Part shown: piece after piece, positions 8,626 to 17,392 of the stretch
Layout of the letters: each line of letters opens with the position of its first letter
Numbering within the stretch: position 1 is the stretch's first letter
Assembly (NCBI GenBank): GCA_038258185.1
Contig: JBBSQD010000026.1
Coordinates: 1-37,704 of the forward strand
Reading direction: 5' to 3'
Length of the DNA stretch: 37,704 nt
From: JAIOHN01 sp038258185
Lineage (GTDB): Bacteria > Chloroflexota > Anaerolineae > Aggregatilineales > Phototrophicaceae
Made by a program: the position numbers and the translations under genes
Notes under the pieces: model-generated
Told to the model about the DNA's origin: nothing
The model's database searches: none
Seen by the model: only the letters and a program-made list of their open reading frames with translations

Positions 8626-10530
8626 ATGAGCGATGAATTTATTCCTGCTGCCAGCGAGTGGTTTTATCCCGCTGAGGATATCGTTAAGAATTCGCATGTG
8701 CCGGACTATGAAAAGGTGTATGCGGAAGCGAAATCTGACCCGCAGGCGTTCTGGGCGAAACGCGCCGAAACGCTGGATTGGTATCAAAAATGGGATCAGG
8801 TTTTGGATGATAGCGACGCGCCCTTTTACAAATGGTTTGTGGGGGGTAAGACCAATGTTGTGCTGAATGCGCTGGATCGGCATGTCAAGTCGTGGCGCAA
8901 GAATAAGCTGGCGATGATCTGGGAGGGCGAAAAAGGCGATAAGCAGACGTTCTCTTATTGGCGTTTATGGCAGGAAACCAATAAATTTGCCAATGTGCTG
9001 CGCGGGATGGGCGTTAAAAAAGGCGACCGCGTTACCATTTATATGGGGCGCATCCCCGAACTGGTGATTGCGATGCTGGCCTGCGCCAAGATCGGTGCGA
9101 TTCACAGCGTGATTTACGGCGGATTCTCCGAACAGGCGATTGCCGACCGCATTGAAGATGCCCAGAGCAAGGTCATGGTCACATGTGACGGGGCATGGCT
9201 GCGCGGCAATATTGTCCCGTTGAAAAATACAGTTGATGAAGCGGTGCATCGATCACCGATTGTCGAGACGGTGATCGTGGTCAAGCGCACTGAGCAGGAT
9301 GTGAACATGGAGCAGGGGCGTGATTACTGGTATCACGACCTCATGGCGCTGCCGATTGCCAGCACAGTGTGTGAAACCGAAGTCATGGATGCCGAAGACC
9401 CGTTGTTTATCCTGTATACCAGCGGAACCACGGGCAAGCCCAAAGGTGTGCTGCATACGCATGGTGGGTATCAGGTCTATACATCGACCACGCTGGAATG
9501 GGTGTTTGATATTAAGGATGATGATCGCTGGTGGTGCGCGGCAGACCCCGGCTGGATTACCGGTCATAGCTATATCGTCTACGCGCCGTTGATTCTGGGT
9601 GCAACCAGCTTTATGTATGAAGGCGCGCCAACCTATCCGTATCCGAATCGCTGGTGGCGGATGGTCGAAAATTACGGCATCACCATTCTGTATACCGCGC
9701 CAACCGCCATTCGCGGTCTAATGCGTTTTGGTGATGCGTGGCCGAATCGCCATGATTTGAGCAGCCTGCGGTTGTTGGGGTCCGTTGGCGAACCGATCAA
9801 CCCGGAAGCGTGGCGCTGGTATCATAAGGTGATCGGTAAAGAACGCTGCCCGATTATGGATACCTGGTGGCAGACTGAAACCGGCGGCTTTATGATTACG
9901 CCGCTACCATCGGTTGGGCTCAAACCCGGCAGCGCAACCCGGCCATTCCCCGGTATCGAGGTGGATGTGGTTGATGAGGAAGGTAACTCCTGCGCGCCAA
10001 ACGAAGACGGCAAATTGGTCATCAAGACCCCGTGGCCGAGTATGCTGCGGACGGTTTATGGCGACCCCCAGCGCTACGTCGATCAATACTGGAAAGCCTA
10101 TGAAAAACAGGGCTGGTATCTGGCCGGCGACAGCGCCCGTAAAGATGAAGATGGTTATATCTGGGTGATTGGTCGCATTGACGATGTGATTAAGGTCAGC
10201 GGGTATCGACTGGGCACGGCAGAGATCGAATCCGGTCTGGTGAGTCATCCGGCAGTCGCGGAGTCGGCGGTCATCGGTGTGCCGGATGAGGTGCGCGGCA
10301 GCGTGATTTATGCTTACTGCATCCTCAAATCCGGCGTGGAAGGTTCTGACGATCTGGTCGATAAGCTCAAGGATCATGTGCGGCATGAGGTGGGGCCGAT
10401 TGCCGTGCCGACCAGGATTGAATTTGTGAGCTCTTTGCCGAAGACACGCAGCGGTAAAATTATGCGCCGGGTGCTGAAAGCGCGGGCGCAGGGTCTGCCG
10501 GAAGGTGACCTGAGTACACTGGAAGACTAA
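8626..10530 (+). CDS. acsA: Acetyl-CoA synthetase (AMP-forming)
   Basis: Converts acetate, ATP and CoA to acetyl-CoA, AMP and pyrophosphate in the cytosol. The 634-residue length and motif order match bacterial Acs. The ATP loop Y-T-S-G-T-T-G-K-P-K-G is near 264-274, followed by W-W-C-A-A-D-P-G-W, D-T-W-W-Q-T-E-T-G-G at about 406-415, the hinge/adenylation segment Y-L-A-G-D, then G-R-I-D-D-V-I-K-V-S-G. The C-terminal P-K-T-R-S-G-K-I-M-R-R contains the lysine (about 611) that is reversibly acylated in characterised Acs proteins. AAGGAG lies 6-7 bases before the ATG at 8626; upstream in-frame codons are not used. A consensus-like promoter and a strong terminator make it a single-gene unit. A GNAT gene at 19175 is not adjacent, so linked acetylation control cannot be claimed. 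Confidence 0.95.
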   Translation: MSDEFIPAASEWFYPAEDIVKNSHVPDYEKVYAEAKSDPQAFWAKRAETLDWYQKWDQVLDDSDAPFYKWFVGGKTNVVLNALDRHVKSWRKNKLAMIWEGEKGDKQTFSYWRLWQETNKFANVLRGMGVKKGDRVTIYMGRIPELVIAMLACAKIGAIHSVIYGGFSEQAIADRIEDAQSKVMVTCDGAWLRGNIVPLKNTVDEAVHRSPIVETVIVVKRTEQDVNMEQGRDYWYHDLMALPIASTVCETEVMDAEDPLFILYTSGTTGKPKGVLHTHGGYQVYTSTTLEWVFDIKDDDRWWCAADPGWITGHSYIVYAPLILGATSFMYEGAPTYPYPNRWWRMVENYGITILYTAPTAIRGLMRFGDAWPNRHDLSSLRLLGSVGEPINPEAWRWYHKVIGKERCPIMDTWWQTETGGFMITPLPSVGLKPGSATRPFPGIEVDVVDEEGNSCAPNEDGKLVIKTPWPSMLRTVYGDPQRYVDQYWKAYEKQGWYLAGDSARKDEDGYIWVIGRIDDVIKVSGYRLGTAEIESGLVSHPAVAESAVIGVPDEVRGSVIYAYCILKSGVEGSDDLVDKLKDHVRHEVGPIAVPTRIEFVSSLPKTRSGKIMRRVLKARAQGLPEGDLSTLED

Positions 10531-10553
10531 GCCATAAAGTTTAGGAAATATTC

Positions 10554-10580
10554 AGGGCGCAGCGAATTTAGCTGCGCCCT
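10554..10580. terminator. Rho-independent terminator after acsA
   Basis: A perfect 10 bp stem (AGGGCGCAGC / GCTGCGCCCT) with a 7-base loop, followed on the plus strand by TTGTGTTG. It lies between the convergent acsA and glycosyltransferase genes. Confidence 0.85.
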
Positions 10581-10589
10581 TTGTGTTGA

Positions 10590-12794
10590 TTACTCCGCCA
10601 CTATGATTGAGCCGATGCGATAGAGTCCATCGGCGCTGTCCGGAACCGGAAGCCTTTCCTGGGTGACCTGATCGTAAATGCCGATATAGACCGCATACTC
10701 ACCGGGGTCATCCGGTAGTTGCAGCGTTTTAGGGTCGTTAAATATATAATTAGTTGGGATGGACAGGGTCAGAAAATCGCCATCATGCGGGGGGCTGTCC
10801 ACATTGGTGATGAAATCATCCCCCTGGAAAATATAAACGCCAATCGCATACGAATTTCTGATCTGTTGGGCGGTCGTTTGCCACAATGTGTCCACAGTAA
10901 GCATTTCGCCGGGGGTAGCTGTTTCAGGGAATTGCCAGCCGGTCAGCGTTAACACATCGCCAAAATGTATCTCTGTTGTGGCCTCGATGGCTGGCGGATA
11001 ACCATCACCATAGCGAATGGCGGGTTGGCCGAGAATGACCGAATCATAGACGGTCGCGTCGGCAGTGATGCCGGGTAATGTGGCGGCAAAATCACGCTCC
11101 GGGTAGACTGTTAATTCGAGTGTGCCGGACTGCTCGGCGGGGCCATCAAAGCCGGGATAACTCATGCCGATATGTTCTTCATAAATTGTATTGGGTGTGA
11201 ATTGGCTGGTGCGTCTGCCGGGGAAAACCACGGTTCCCACCGGACGATCCACGCCGATAATCTGCTCACCATCCAGCAGATATTTGAGCGCAAAGCTGTA
11301 ATCGACGGTGGTGGGTTGCGACACGCGCCAATAGAGTGTGATCACATAGGGGGTGAAGGGCGTGATGATATTCTGGGGGCTGTACTGCTCCTGCGTTTTC
11401 CAGCCGACGAGTTCCAGCGTATCATCGTAAATTACATGCGCAGGGGTTGCGTCTGCTGGTAAGGCGCTGACGGTCAATTTACGTGGCAGCTTCTCGAAAC
11501 CGATCTGAATGACGACCAGCGCTATGGCAATGCCGACTGCAATGGGTAATGTCTGGCGTGCCACCTTTTTGGTAGGTTCAGTGCGCAGCAAATCCAGCAG
11601 CCGCATCACTCCATAAGACGCCGCGGGAATCATGGTAACGATGACCGGCGTACGCAAACGCGCTTCGACCCAGATGAGCAGAATCATAAACGTGATGCCG
11701 CCGAAGCTGAGTATCAGCAATGCCACAACTTCGCGCTGTTGATCGCGCAGCATTAGCGCTAATCCGAACAATGTCAGCGCCAGTAGTACACTAAAATTAA
11801 GTGGATTGAGGGCCAGCGCTGGCGAAATCTGTTCCCCGGACAGTACGTAATTGAGGTTGTTTCCCGGTTCCGACTCGCTGAGAAACAGCGCGGTTTTGTG
11901 CAGGATCAGCTCGACAAAGCGCACCGGCTCCAGCGCGATATCCTTTACCAGATAGCTGAAATAATCAAAGTGGGTGGATGCCGTTGCGTTGGAGTCGCCA
12001 TAGGTGCCATCGGCCACACGGTTATTGCCACGATAAACTTCGGTGGGTCCAACCGGGGTAAACAGATAATCCGCGCCGCCGATGCGATTATGAATGACCG
12101 TCGGTGCAGTGACCGCAATCGCGACAACTGCCGCCACTACAATCTGTAAAATGGCGCGTCTGTCGCGGCGCACAGCGATCAGCCACAAGCCACAGGCAGG
12201 GGCCAGAGCGGCGATTTCCAGCCGGGTAAACGTCGCTGCGCCGGTGGCGAATCCCAGCAGAACCGCACCGACCCATTGATGAGGATTGCGCCACAGCCAC
12301 AAAGTCCCAAACAGGGCTAAAGTTGCCAGAATTAAAGCCTGTGAGGTGATGACAAAATCCGTGTCGTAAAAGACGCTGACCGGATAAACGGCCAGCAGAA
12401 CGCCAGAGAGAATCCCGACATCGCGCCTGCCGGTAGCCAAGCGGCCAATGGCGATCATCACGCCACAGTTGATGGCTGCTAGGGCAGCGGTCAAGACGCG
12501 CAGAGCGCCAAGATTATCGGTGCGCAGGATAGAGGTGGCGATCAGCAGAAAATAGGGGAGGCCGGGTTGGTAAAAGAATTTATCGGGCGGGTAAGTGCCA
12601 TCGGCAAAACCCAGGTACTGATTATAGTAGGTGTATTGATCGCTTCCGCGCAGCAGAGGGTCAAAAGCGGCGATCTGATTTGGCGCGTAGGCACGATCCA
12701 TAATCACGATCATGCGATAACTGAAAGCGAGTAAGATCACTAACAGGGCAATGAGCCAATCACGGCGGGTGAAGATCAGGTTTATGGATGGCAT
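10590..12794 (-). CDS. GT39/PMT-like membrane glycosyltransferase with C-terminal beta domains
   Basis: A 734-residue integral membrane protein. After a short cytoplasmic start, the first helix (about 14-30) leads into a large outer loop with D-P-L-L-R-G-S-D-Q-Y and Y-P-P-D-K-F-F-Y-Q-P-G-L-P-Y. This is the acidic, aromatic loop typical of dolichyl/undecaprenyl-phosphate-sugar-using GT-C enzymes (GT39/ArnT/PMT). About ten more helices run to residue 440. The last 290 residues are soluble. They contain two similar beta domains, each starting L-x-L-x-G-W and continuing with an L-Y-W/L-W strand. The ATG at 12794 is chosen because the longer frame would need a TTG start and adds a charged tail. 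Likely role: transferring a lipid-linked sugar to a surface polymer or protein; acceptor unknown. Confidence 0.75.
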   Translation of the reverse strand: MPSINLIFTRRDWLIALLVILLAFSYRMIVIMDRAYAPNQIAAFDPLLRGSDQYTYYNQYLGFADGTYPPDKFFYQPGLPYFLLIATSILRTDNLGALRVLTAALAAINCGVMIAIGRLATGRRDVGILSGVLLAVYPVSVFYDTDFVITSQALILATLALFGTLWLWRNPHQWVGAVLLGFATGAATFTRLEIAALAPACGLWLIAVRRDRRAILQIVVAAVVAIAVTAPTVIHNRIGGADYLFTPVGPTEVYRGNNRVADGTYGDSNATASTHFDYFSYLVKDIALEPVRFVELILHKTALFLSESEPGNNLNYVLSGEQISPALALNPLNFSVLLALTLFGLALMLRDQQREVVALLILSFGGITFMILLIWVEARLRTPVIVTMIPAASYGVMRLLDLLRTEPTKKVARQTLPIAVGIAIALVVIQIGFEKLPRKLTVSALPADATPAHVIYDDTLELVGWKTQEQYSPQNIITPFTPYVITLYWRVSQPTTVDYSFALKYLLDGEQIIGVDRPVGTVVFPGRRTSQFTPNTIYEEHIGMSYPGFDGPAEQSGTLELTVYPERDFAATLPGITADATVYDSVILGQPAIRYGDGYPPAIEATTEIHFGDVLTLTGWQFPETATPGEMLTVDTLWQTTAQQIRNSYAIGVYIFQGDDFITNVDSPPHDGDFLTLSIPTNYIFNDPKTLQLPDDPGEYAVYIGIYDQVTQERLPVPDSADGLYRIGSIIVAE

Positions 12795-12886
12795 GGCGTA
12801 TCTTCTTCTGGTGAAAGCGCAATCCCCACGAGAATATAACAATCTCGTTGCTTGATCTATCCCCGATTTTTAAGGCAGAATAATAA

Positions 12887-13315
12887 TCAGTCTTTCGGGG
12901 TGTCTTCAGATTGATGGGGGGCTTTGCTGAGTTGCTGTGATAATTTTGTTTGCTCTACGAGTGGGACGATATAAGCGTGGGCTTCTTCCAGAGTGGCTAG
13001 CAACTTCATGCGCTTGAAATTTGCCAGACGCATGATAATGTCGATCATCATTTTAAGGCCGGAACTGAGGCCGACACAGACCATTTCACCGGTTTTAGCA
13101 TGGCTCAGACCGGGGCCATGACGTGCCTGCAGCCAGTTACGCGGCAATGTATGAGTTTGAGAGAAATCAATGATGGAATGCAGGGTGTGATCCATACTCT
13201 CACGGAGTCTGCGTTCTTCCTCGAAGGCCGCTATCAGATCGGGAATATCCCATGGGTCCGTAAATTCGTAGTGGAGGACGTAATTATCGTAAGTCAGTTT
13301 GACTGTGATTGGCAT
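12887..13315 (-). CDS. SpoIIAA-like (STAS-like) protein, function unknown
   Basis: A 142-residue soluble protein. It has a first beta hairpin with a Y-V-L-H-Y-E-F strand, a helix, an S-I-I-D-F-S strand, a long central segment, then M-x-L-L-A-T-L-E-E-A-H-A-Y-I near the end. This order resembles SpoIIAA/STAS-like phosphoprotein-sensor domains, and the protein aligns along its length with the product of 33422-33823 (S-L-V-D-V-S and D-S-L-E-D-A-L-V-L-V in the same places). AAGG lies 6 bases before the ATG. No kinase, phosphatase or sigma factor gene is adjacent, so any role in partner switching is speculative. Confidence 0.65.
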   Translation of the reverse strand: MPITVKLTYDNYVLHYEFTDPWDIPDLIAAFEEERRLRESMDHTLHSIIDFSQTHTLPRNWLQARHGPGLSHAKTGEMVCVGLSSGLKMMIDIIMRLANFKRMKLLATLEEAHAYIVPLVEQTKLSQQLSKAPHQSEDTPKD

Positions 13316-13418
13316 TCCAAACCTTGAATAATCTTTAATTGATAGTTTAATTATAGAGCATTCTCACTCAAAATCTAAATTGAATTAACTTTTTACCACC
13401 ACTCAAAGGATTTCGCAG

Positions 13419-13838
13419 ATGACAGGCAGGTTTCGTATTCAGGATATGGCAGGTTTAAGTATTTTTGTTTTTGGGATAGCGGCGTTGTTATTGGGTGCTG
13501 TAGGTATCCTGTGGCCGGAATTTTTGTTGCAATTGCTCCAGTTCGAAACAATAGACCGCGCTGCCCGTGCCAGTCACGATTATACGACCGTATTTTTAAC
13601 GGCGTCATCTATGGCTTCATTCAATATGGGTGTTTATTACATTCTGGCCTCGTTGAATAATCTGCGGCAGTTTTACGGGTGGACTGTACCTTTCCGTATA
13701 TTAACCTTTACCGTCTTTACGGTAATTATCGTGCTGGGTTATGCTCCGACGGGATTCATGGGGGTAGCAGTCTGGGAGCTGACTGGCGCTTTGCTGACCG
13801 CTGCAGGGTTGTGGTATGACCAGCGCAAACAAGCCTGA
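13419..13838 (+). CDS. Small four-helix integral membrane protein
   Basis: A 139-residue protein with four hydrophobic helices at about 12-32, 56-77, 86-107 and 112-132, separated by short loops; both ends are basic and probably cytoplasmic. No family is recognised. The second loop carries a conserved-looking D-Y-T-T-V-F motif. AAAGGA precedes the ATG by 8 bases, so the start is secure. It is divergent from the SpoIIAA-like gene across an AT-rich region of about 100 bp, which must hold both promoters. A strong terminator follows. Confidence 0.7.
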   Translation: MTGRFRIQDMAGLSIFVFGIAALLLGAVGILWPEFLLQLLQFETIDRAARASHDYTTVFLTASSMASFNMGVYYILASLNNLRQFYGWTVPFRILTFTVFTVIIVLGYAPTGFMGVAVWELTGALLTAAGLWYDQRKQA

Positions 13839-13850
13839 ATTGGATGGACA

Positions 13851-13881
13851 AAAAACAGCGCCGAAAATTGGCGCTGTTTTT
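13851..13881. terminator. Bidirectional rho-independent terminator
   Basis: AAAAACAGCGCC and GGCGCTGTTTTT form a 12 bp stem whose outer part gives a T-tract in both directions. It separates the convergent membrane-protein and CsbD genes. Confidence 0.9.
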
Positions 13882-13905
13882 CTTACTTAATTTAATTTTT
13901 GGGTG

Positions 13906-14124
13906 TTAGGATTTTAGCTTATCCGCCCAAGCGTCGATCTGTTTGTTGGCTTCTTCGCGGGCGATGCCGTAACGTTCCTGGATTTTACCGGCAAGTTTTT
14001 CACGGTTACCCTGGATCTGGTCGATCTCGTCATTGGTGAGTTCGCCCCATTTTTCCTGGATATTACCCTTGAATTGCTTCCAGTTACCTTCAATACGATC
14101 CCATGTTGGTGAATTGTTGCTCAT
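13906..14124 (-). CDS. CsbD-family stress protein
   Basis: A 72-residue hydrophilic protein with the CsbD signature: W-x-x-I-E-G-N-W-K-Q-F-K-G near the N-terminus, then K-W-G-E-L-T-N-D-E-I-D-Q-I-Q-G-N-R-E-K-L-A-G-K-I-Q at 25-49 and a G-I-A-R-E-E-A helix. CsbD/YjbJ proteins are abundant small cytoplasmic proteins induced in general stress or stationary phase; their biochemical role is unknown. A strong GAGGAGG ribosome binding site 7 bases before the ATG suggests high expression. The size is typical. Confidence 0.93.
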   Translation of the reverse strand: MSNNSPTWDRIEGNWKQFKGNIQEKWGELTNDEIDQIQGNREKLAGKIQERYGIAREEANKQIDAWADKLKS

Positions 14125-14224
14125 CTTAAAACCTCCTCGGCTTCATCAAGCTTTTTATATTCATTCGCGCTTATTTTTATTGCGAACTTGATTACATTAA
14201 ACCATCCTGGAATGAGCAGAATAT

Positions 14225-14422
14225 GGGAATCAGTTAAATCCTTTATGTGAAATGTAATATTCGACTATAAATTAGAAAGCAAAAAGGGATATCTTGACCG
14301 TGTACAAAGTACGCAGGCTATGTCCCTCATGCATCAATAAAGTGTTCCCCTAAAAGATCAACACCTGACTTACAGGCGCTTCAACATCCTTAAGGAATGC
14401 AGAGATACTGTCCGGCATTCAC
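14225..14422. repeat. Direct repeat X, copy A: relic of the LysM gene 3' end and terminator
   Basis: This 198 bp stretch matches 22057-22252 in the same orientation. The first 70 bases differ at only about six positions, the middle is more diverged, and the last 30 are identical. Read on the minus strand, it starts with the final codons of the LysM gene (N-A-G-Q-Y-L-C-I-P-stop) and continues through its downstream hairpin, here imperfect and probably inactive. No other part of a LysM gene is present. The rest of the 14125-14531 interval holds only the CsbD upstream region and the transposase fragment. Confidence 0.85.
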
Positions 14423-14423
14423 A

Positions 14424-14524
14424 ACACGCCCAAACACGGAAGCTGGTTGAACATAGCTGAGATTGAGTTGAGTGTCTTTGCCCGTGTGAAGTTGCAGCGC
14501 CTTTATCCATCTATTTCAGATTGA
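14424..14524 (+). pseudogene. IS630-family transposase C-terminal fragment
   Basis: In one frame (codons from 14426) the strand reads T-P-K-H-G-S-W-L-N-I-A-E-I-E-L-S-V-F-A-R, then a short degenerate tail and a stop at 14522. The segment H-Y-T-P-K-H-G-S-W-L-N-x-A-E-I-E is a hallmark of IS630-type DDE transposases just before the catalytic-domain end. The fragment begins right at the edge of repeat X. The matching upstream half of such a transposase lies at 21944-22044, sharing the first 31 bases. Confidence 0.75.
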
Positions 14525-14531
14525 CTGAACA

Positions 14532-14900
14532 CTAGATGCTCTTCATGATTTCTTCTCTGGATATGTCTGGTGTGACTGGGAAATTGATGCTGTTAGAGTC
14601 ATCAAAGAGTAGTAACTTCTGTTGCTCCGGCACGATGGAACGGTACCATAATATGAACTCCACTACATATTCCAGACTTCCCCTGAATGTTACGGCCTCT
14701 CTGTTCTTATTAAGAGAGCCGTCTCCTATGATTTGATCGTTAACCTCCAGTATCCATCTCAGTAAATAGATCCTTTCAGAAATTGAAGTGTACTTAATTT
14801 CTATATTAGGCCAATGAAGAGACAATTGATCTACGAATTGAGCAGGGTTCAATTGCCATTCAGTTTCAGTTTCAGGGTCTTTTATTATAAATATATTCAC
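14532..14900 (-). CDS. Hypothetical small soluble protein
   Basis: A 122-residue acidic protein. It starts with a beta strand (N-I-F-I-I-K-D), then E-T-E-W-Q-L, W-P-N-I-E-I-K-Y, L-L-R-W-I-L-E-V-N, and ends with V-V-E-F-I-L-W-Y-R-S-I-V-P and an L-L-L-F-D-D segment. The pattern is that of small single-domain proteins often found singly beside unrelated genes; no function is known to me. The frame opens with GTG at 14900, 9 bp after the stop of the PD40 gene, and no clear Shine-Dalgarno is present. Its A+T content is visibly higher than that of the flanking conserved genes. Confidence 0.55.
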   Translation of the reverse strand: MNIFIIKDPETETEWQLNPAQFVDQLSLHWPNIEIKYTSISERIYLLRWILEVNDQIIGDGSLNKNREAVTFRGSLEYVVEFILWYRSIVPEQQKLLLFDDSNSINFPVTPDISREEIMKSI

Positions 14901-14909
14901 GCTTCATTC

Positions 14910-16520
14910 TCACGATCCTGTCTGCTCTGTAATCGGCAGCCACGGTGACCAACTTGGAAAAGCATCTTCAGCCGGATTGTTGGTCAGATTGATAGGATTA
15001 CCGCCATCGGCGTTCATCACATAGATTTCGTCGTTTCCATCACGATCTGTATCAAAGACGATAAAGTTGCCATCCGGTGACCAGTCAGGATGCCCATCAA
15101 TTGCCGGATTGTCCGTTAACCTGCGCGTGTTAGCACCATCAGCATCCATCACGTAAATCTCAGGATTGCCATCCCGAGTGCTGATAAAAGCGATCTTTTC
15201 CCCGTCGGGTGACCAGGATGGACTGCTATCAACTAACTCGTTCTGCGTGAGATTAACCGGCTCGCCTGGATTGATCATATCCAGCACATAGACTTCATTA
15301 TTGCCACTGCGGTCAGAATAAAAAGCGATTTTGCTGCCATCGGGTGACCAATCCGGCCCGTCATCATCAGCCGGGTTATTGGTGATCTTGATGGGTTTGG
15401 GATTTGGGTCAGTGAGATCCAGCAGGTAGATGTCGCTGCTCATTCTCTCGACAACGAATAAAATCTGACGGCCATCGGGGGAGGGAAAAATCTTCGAAAC
15501 ATCATCAAAGCCCTGATCTATAAGCAGAGGCATAAACGCAAACAGTTCATTATCGGAGCCATCCGCATTCATGATATAGGGGAATATGCGCTGTTCATGC
15601 TCGTTCCGAAAAGCCGAAAACGTGATCTGTCCCGTACCCGCAATCCAGCGTGGTACGGTGTCATAGAGATCATTCTGGGTTAAGTTGACCGGGTCAGAGC
15701 CATCTGGATTGATGACATAAATTTCTCCCGGCCCTCCGTCACGATCTGAGTAAAAGGCAATCAGGCTGTATGGGGCTGATGGGGTAATCGTAATAGTTGC
15801 ATTCATCTCTTCGAAATCGAAAGGGTTTTCTGGCCCAAAGTCTGCCTTTTCAGGATGCACCAAAAATTCATTAAATTTGCGGGTTTGGTTGTACGGCCAG
15901 CGGTTTTCGTAACCTTCAACGTCTTGGGAGGGAAAGTAAATCTCCCCTCCTACTCGCCCAAAAGAAGGAATTAAACTCGTATCTGGATCGTTTGGGACTA
16001 CCGATACACCAACTGCAAAACCGTGCTCAAACCAAAACGCAACACGCCCAGATGGCCCATCATCCCAAGTAATTGCATCGGGTTCTCCAAACTGGATTAT
16101 GAAATCAGTTAGATTAGGGCGTGAGCCAAACAAATAAGTGACAGCCAGCGCTTGGATTGTATCTCCTGCTAAACAAAGTCGCACTGCATAGGGAATTCCT
16201 GGGGGGAATTGGGTAATATTGGGAAGCACAAAGCGGGTATCATAATCATCACCATGAATAAACAGGTACTCGTCGCTAAATGTGGAAAGTACTTGTTCGA
16301 CCTCAGCCAGTGTGGATTGTCCAACGGTAATGCTCATCCACGACGGTCCCTCATCAGTAATAGCTTCTTTATCTTCATCACAAACAAGATCACCGGGAAA
16401 AACACGCAGATCAGCGCTGTCAACGGGTGTCGGTGTAGAGGTTGCAATCGTTTGTGGGCTGGCCGACAAAGCCATTAGCAGCGCCATCATCGCGACAGTA
16501 AATAGGGGACTCGGCTTCAT
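14910..16520 (-). CDS. Secreted TolB-like beta-propeller (PD40 repeats) protein
   Basis: A 536-residue protein. The N-terminus has a signal peptide (about 5-25) and a short Thr-Pro linker. Residues about 30-245 form a unique domain with two cysteines. The C-terminal half holds at least five PD40/WD40-like blades with the repeated pattern S-P-D-G-x-x-I-x-F-x-S-D-R-D-G-N-x-E-I-Y-V, the last three being very regular. Such propellers sit in the periplasm or outside the cell and bind proteins or glycans; no enzyme activity is implied. The ATG at 16520 is chosen because AGGA lies 8 bases before it; an ATG 12 codons upstream has no ribosome binding site. It is not part of a Tol-Pal operon. Confidence 0.8.
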   Translation of the reverse strand: MKPSPLFTVAMMALLMALSASPQTIATSTPTPVDSADLRVFPGDLVCDEDKEAITDEGPSWMSITVGQSTLAEVEQVLSTFSDEYLFIHGDDYDTRFVLPNITQFPPGIPYAVRLCLAGDTIQALAVTYLFGSRPNLTDFIIQFGEPDAITWDDGPSGRVAFWFEHGFAVGVSVVPNDPDTSLIPSFGRVGGEIYFPSQDVEGYENRWPYNQTRKFNEFLVHPEKADFGPENPFDFEEMNATITITPSAPYSLIAFYSDRDGGPGEIYVINPDGSDPVNLTQNDLYDTVPRWIAGTGQITFSAFRNEHEQRIFPYIMNADGSDNELFAFMPLLIDQGFDDVSKIFPSPDGRQILFVVERMSSDIYLLDLTDPNPKPIKITNNPADDDGPDWSPDGSKIAFYSDRSGNNEVYVLDMINPGEPVNLTQNELVDSSPSWSPDGEKIAFISTRDGNPEIYVMDADGANTRRLTDNPAIDGHPDWSPDGNFIVFDTDRDGNDEIYVMNADGGNPINLTNNPAEDAFPSWSPWLPITEQTGS

Positions 16521-16640
16521 TTTTACGATCCTGTCAGGTTTGCAGAAGGCATTCATGCGTTGATAGAGAATTCAGTGGAGCTTGAATTGTAGATTATAAA
16601 CTAAAACCAGATGCTTAGTGTGTATACATAAATCCATCTT

Positions 16641-16690
16641 GTACGGACACGGCAGTGTCTTAGCCTCCCTGTGGGATGCCGTGTCCCTGC
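16641..16690. repeat. Palindromic repeat P, copy 1
   Basis: About 50 bp nearly identical to 17393-17442. GGACACGGCA pairs with TGCCGTGTCC, and the inner part (TTAGCCTCCC-TGTGGGA) can pair further. It lies in the 300 bp gap upstream of the kinase gene. It is a short interspersed repeat without coding content. Confidence 0.75.
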
Positions 16691-16819
16691 TATTTTGGGA
16701 TATGTTCTAAATATTTAATGATTAAATTTGTTACATCGGCCTGTTTCTGCGAGTTTCCCAGCCCCTGAATCAGAAAAATGCTACAATAACAGACCTCACC
16801 TGTACGCGAATAGGCACTT

Positions 16820-17329
16820 ATGCTCATCATCCTGTTTGGACAACCCGGCACCGGGAAAAATTTTACTGGCCGCGTTCTCGAGGAGTCGTTTGGCTTCCAT
16901 TTCTATGATGCTGATGATGACCTCCCGCCGGAGATGCGCGCCGCCATCGCCAATAAGCAGATTGCGACCGATGCCATGCGTGCCGCTCATGTGGATAATA
17001 TCGCTGCGCGGGTGAGTCAGCTTGCCCCACACTACGCCGATATTGTGATTGGGGGCGGTTTCTTCAAAGAGTGGATGCGCCTGCGCTTTTTAGAACGTTA
17101 CCCTGACGCACACTTTGTCCTCATCGAAACTGATCTGCCCATCCGTGCGGATCGCCTCAGCCACCGTGACCATCATCTGGCTGACCTGGGTTACGCCAAA
17201 AAAATCTTCTCATTATTCGAGCCGCCGCGCATCCCCCATCATACCCTCAATAACAACGCCGACGGTGACCAGTCGCTACAGGCACAGATCACCAATATGC
17301 TCGCCGCCATCGAAGCCGCAACCCCGTAA
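16820..17329 (+). CDS. P-loop small-molecule kinase (shikimate/gluconate-kinase-like)
   Basis: A 169-residue nucleotide kinase-like protein. The Walker A loop G-Q-P-G-T-G-K-N occupies 7-14, right after the first strand. D-A-D-D-D (31-35) matches the acidic substrate/metal segment of shikimate and gluconate kinases. I-V-I-G-G-G (77-82) corresponds to the next core strand and glycine motif, and F-V-L-I-E-T (103-108) to the following strand. A basic D-R-L-S-H-R-D lid region follows. The size suits a single-domain sugar or metabolite kinase in the cytosol. Its neighbour on the far side, a mannonate dehydratase, makes a hexuronate-pathway sugar kinase conceivable, but the genes are not in one operon. 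It is flanked by two copies of a palindromic repeat. Confidence 0.7.
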   Translation: MLIILFGQPGTGKNFTGRVLEESFGFHFYDADDDLPPEMRAAIANKQIATDAMRAAHVDNIAARVSQLAPHYADIVIGGGFFKEWMRLRFLERYPDAHFVLIETDLPIRADRLSHRDHHLADLGYAKKIFSLFEPPRIPHHTLNNNADGDQSLQAQITNMLAAIEAATP

Positions 17330-17334
17330 ATCAA

Positions 17335-17371
17335 AACGAGCGCGAACCCTCAATTTCGGTTCACGCTCGTT
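17335..17371. terminator. Hairpin after the kinase gene
   Basis: AACGAGCG pairs with CGCTCGTT, with an inner GAACC/GGTTC stem. The T-tract (TTTTGATTT) lies on the minus-strand side, so it may chiefly terminate transcription coming from the DUF427 gene. Confidence 0.6.
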
Positions 17372-17392
17372 AAAACATACTGATTTTATTGG

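Noticed and set aside
14536..14736. 66-codon plus-strand open frame
   Set aside because: It is antisense to the 122-residue hypothetical protein, has low-complexity Ser/Met-rich composition and no ribosome binding site.
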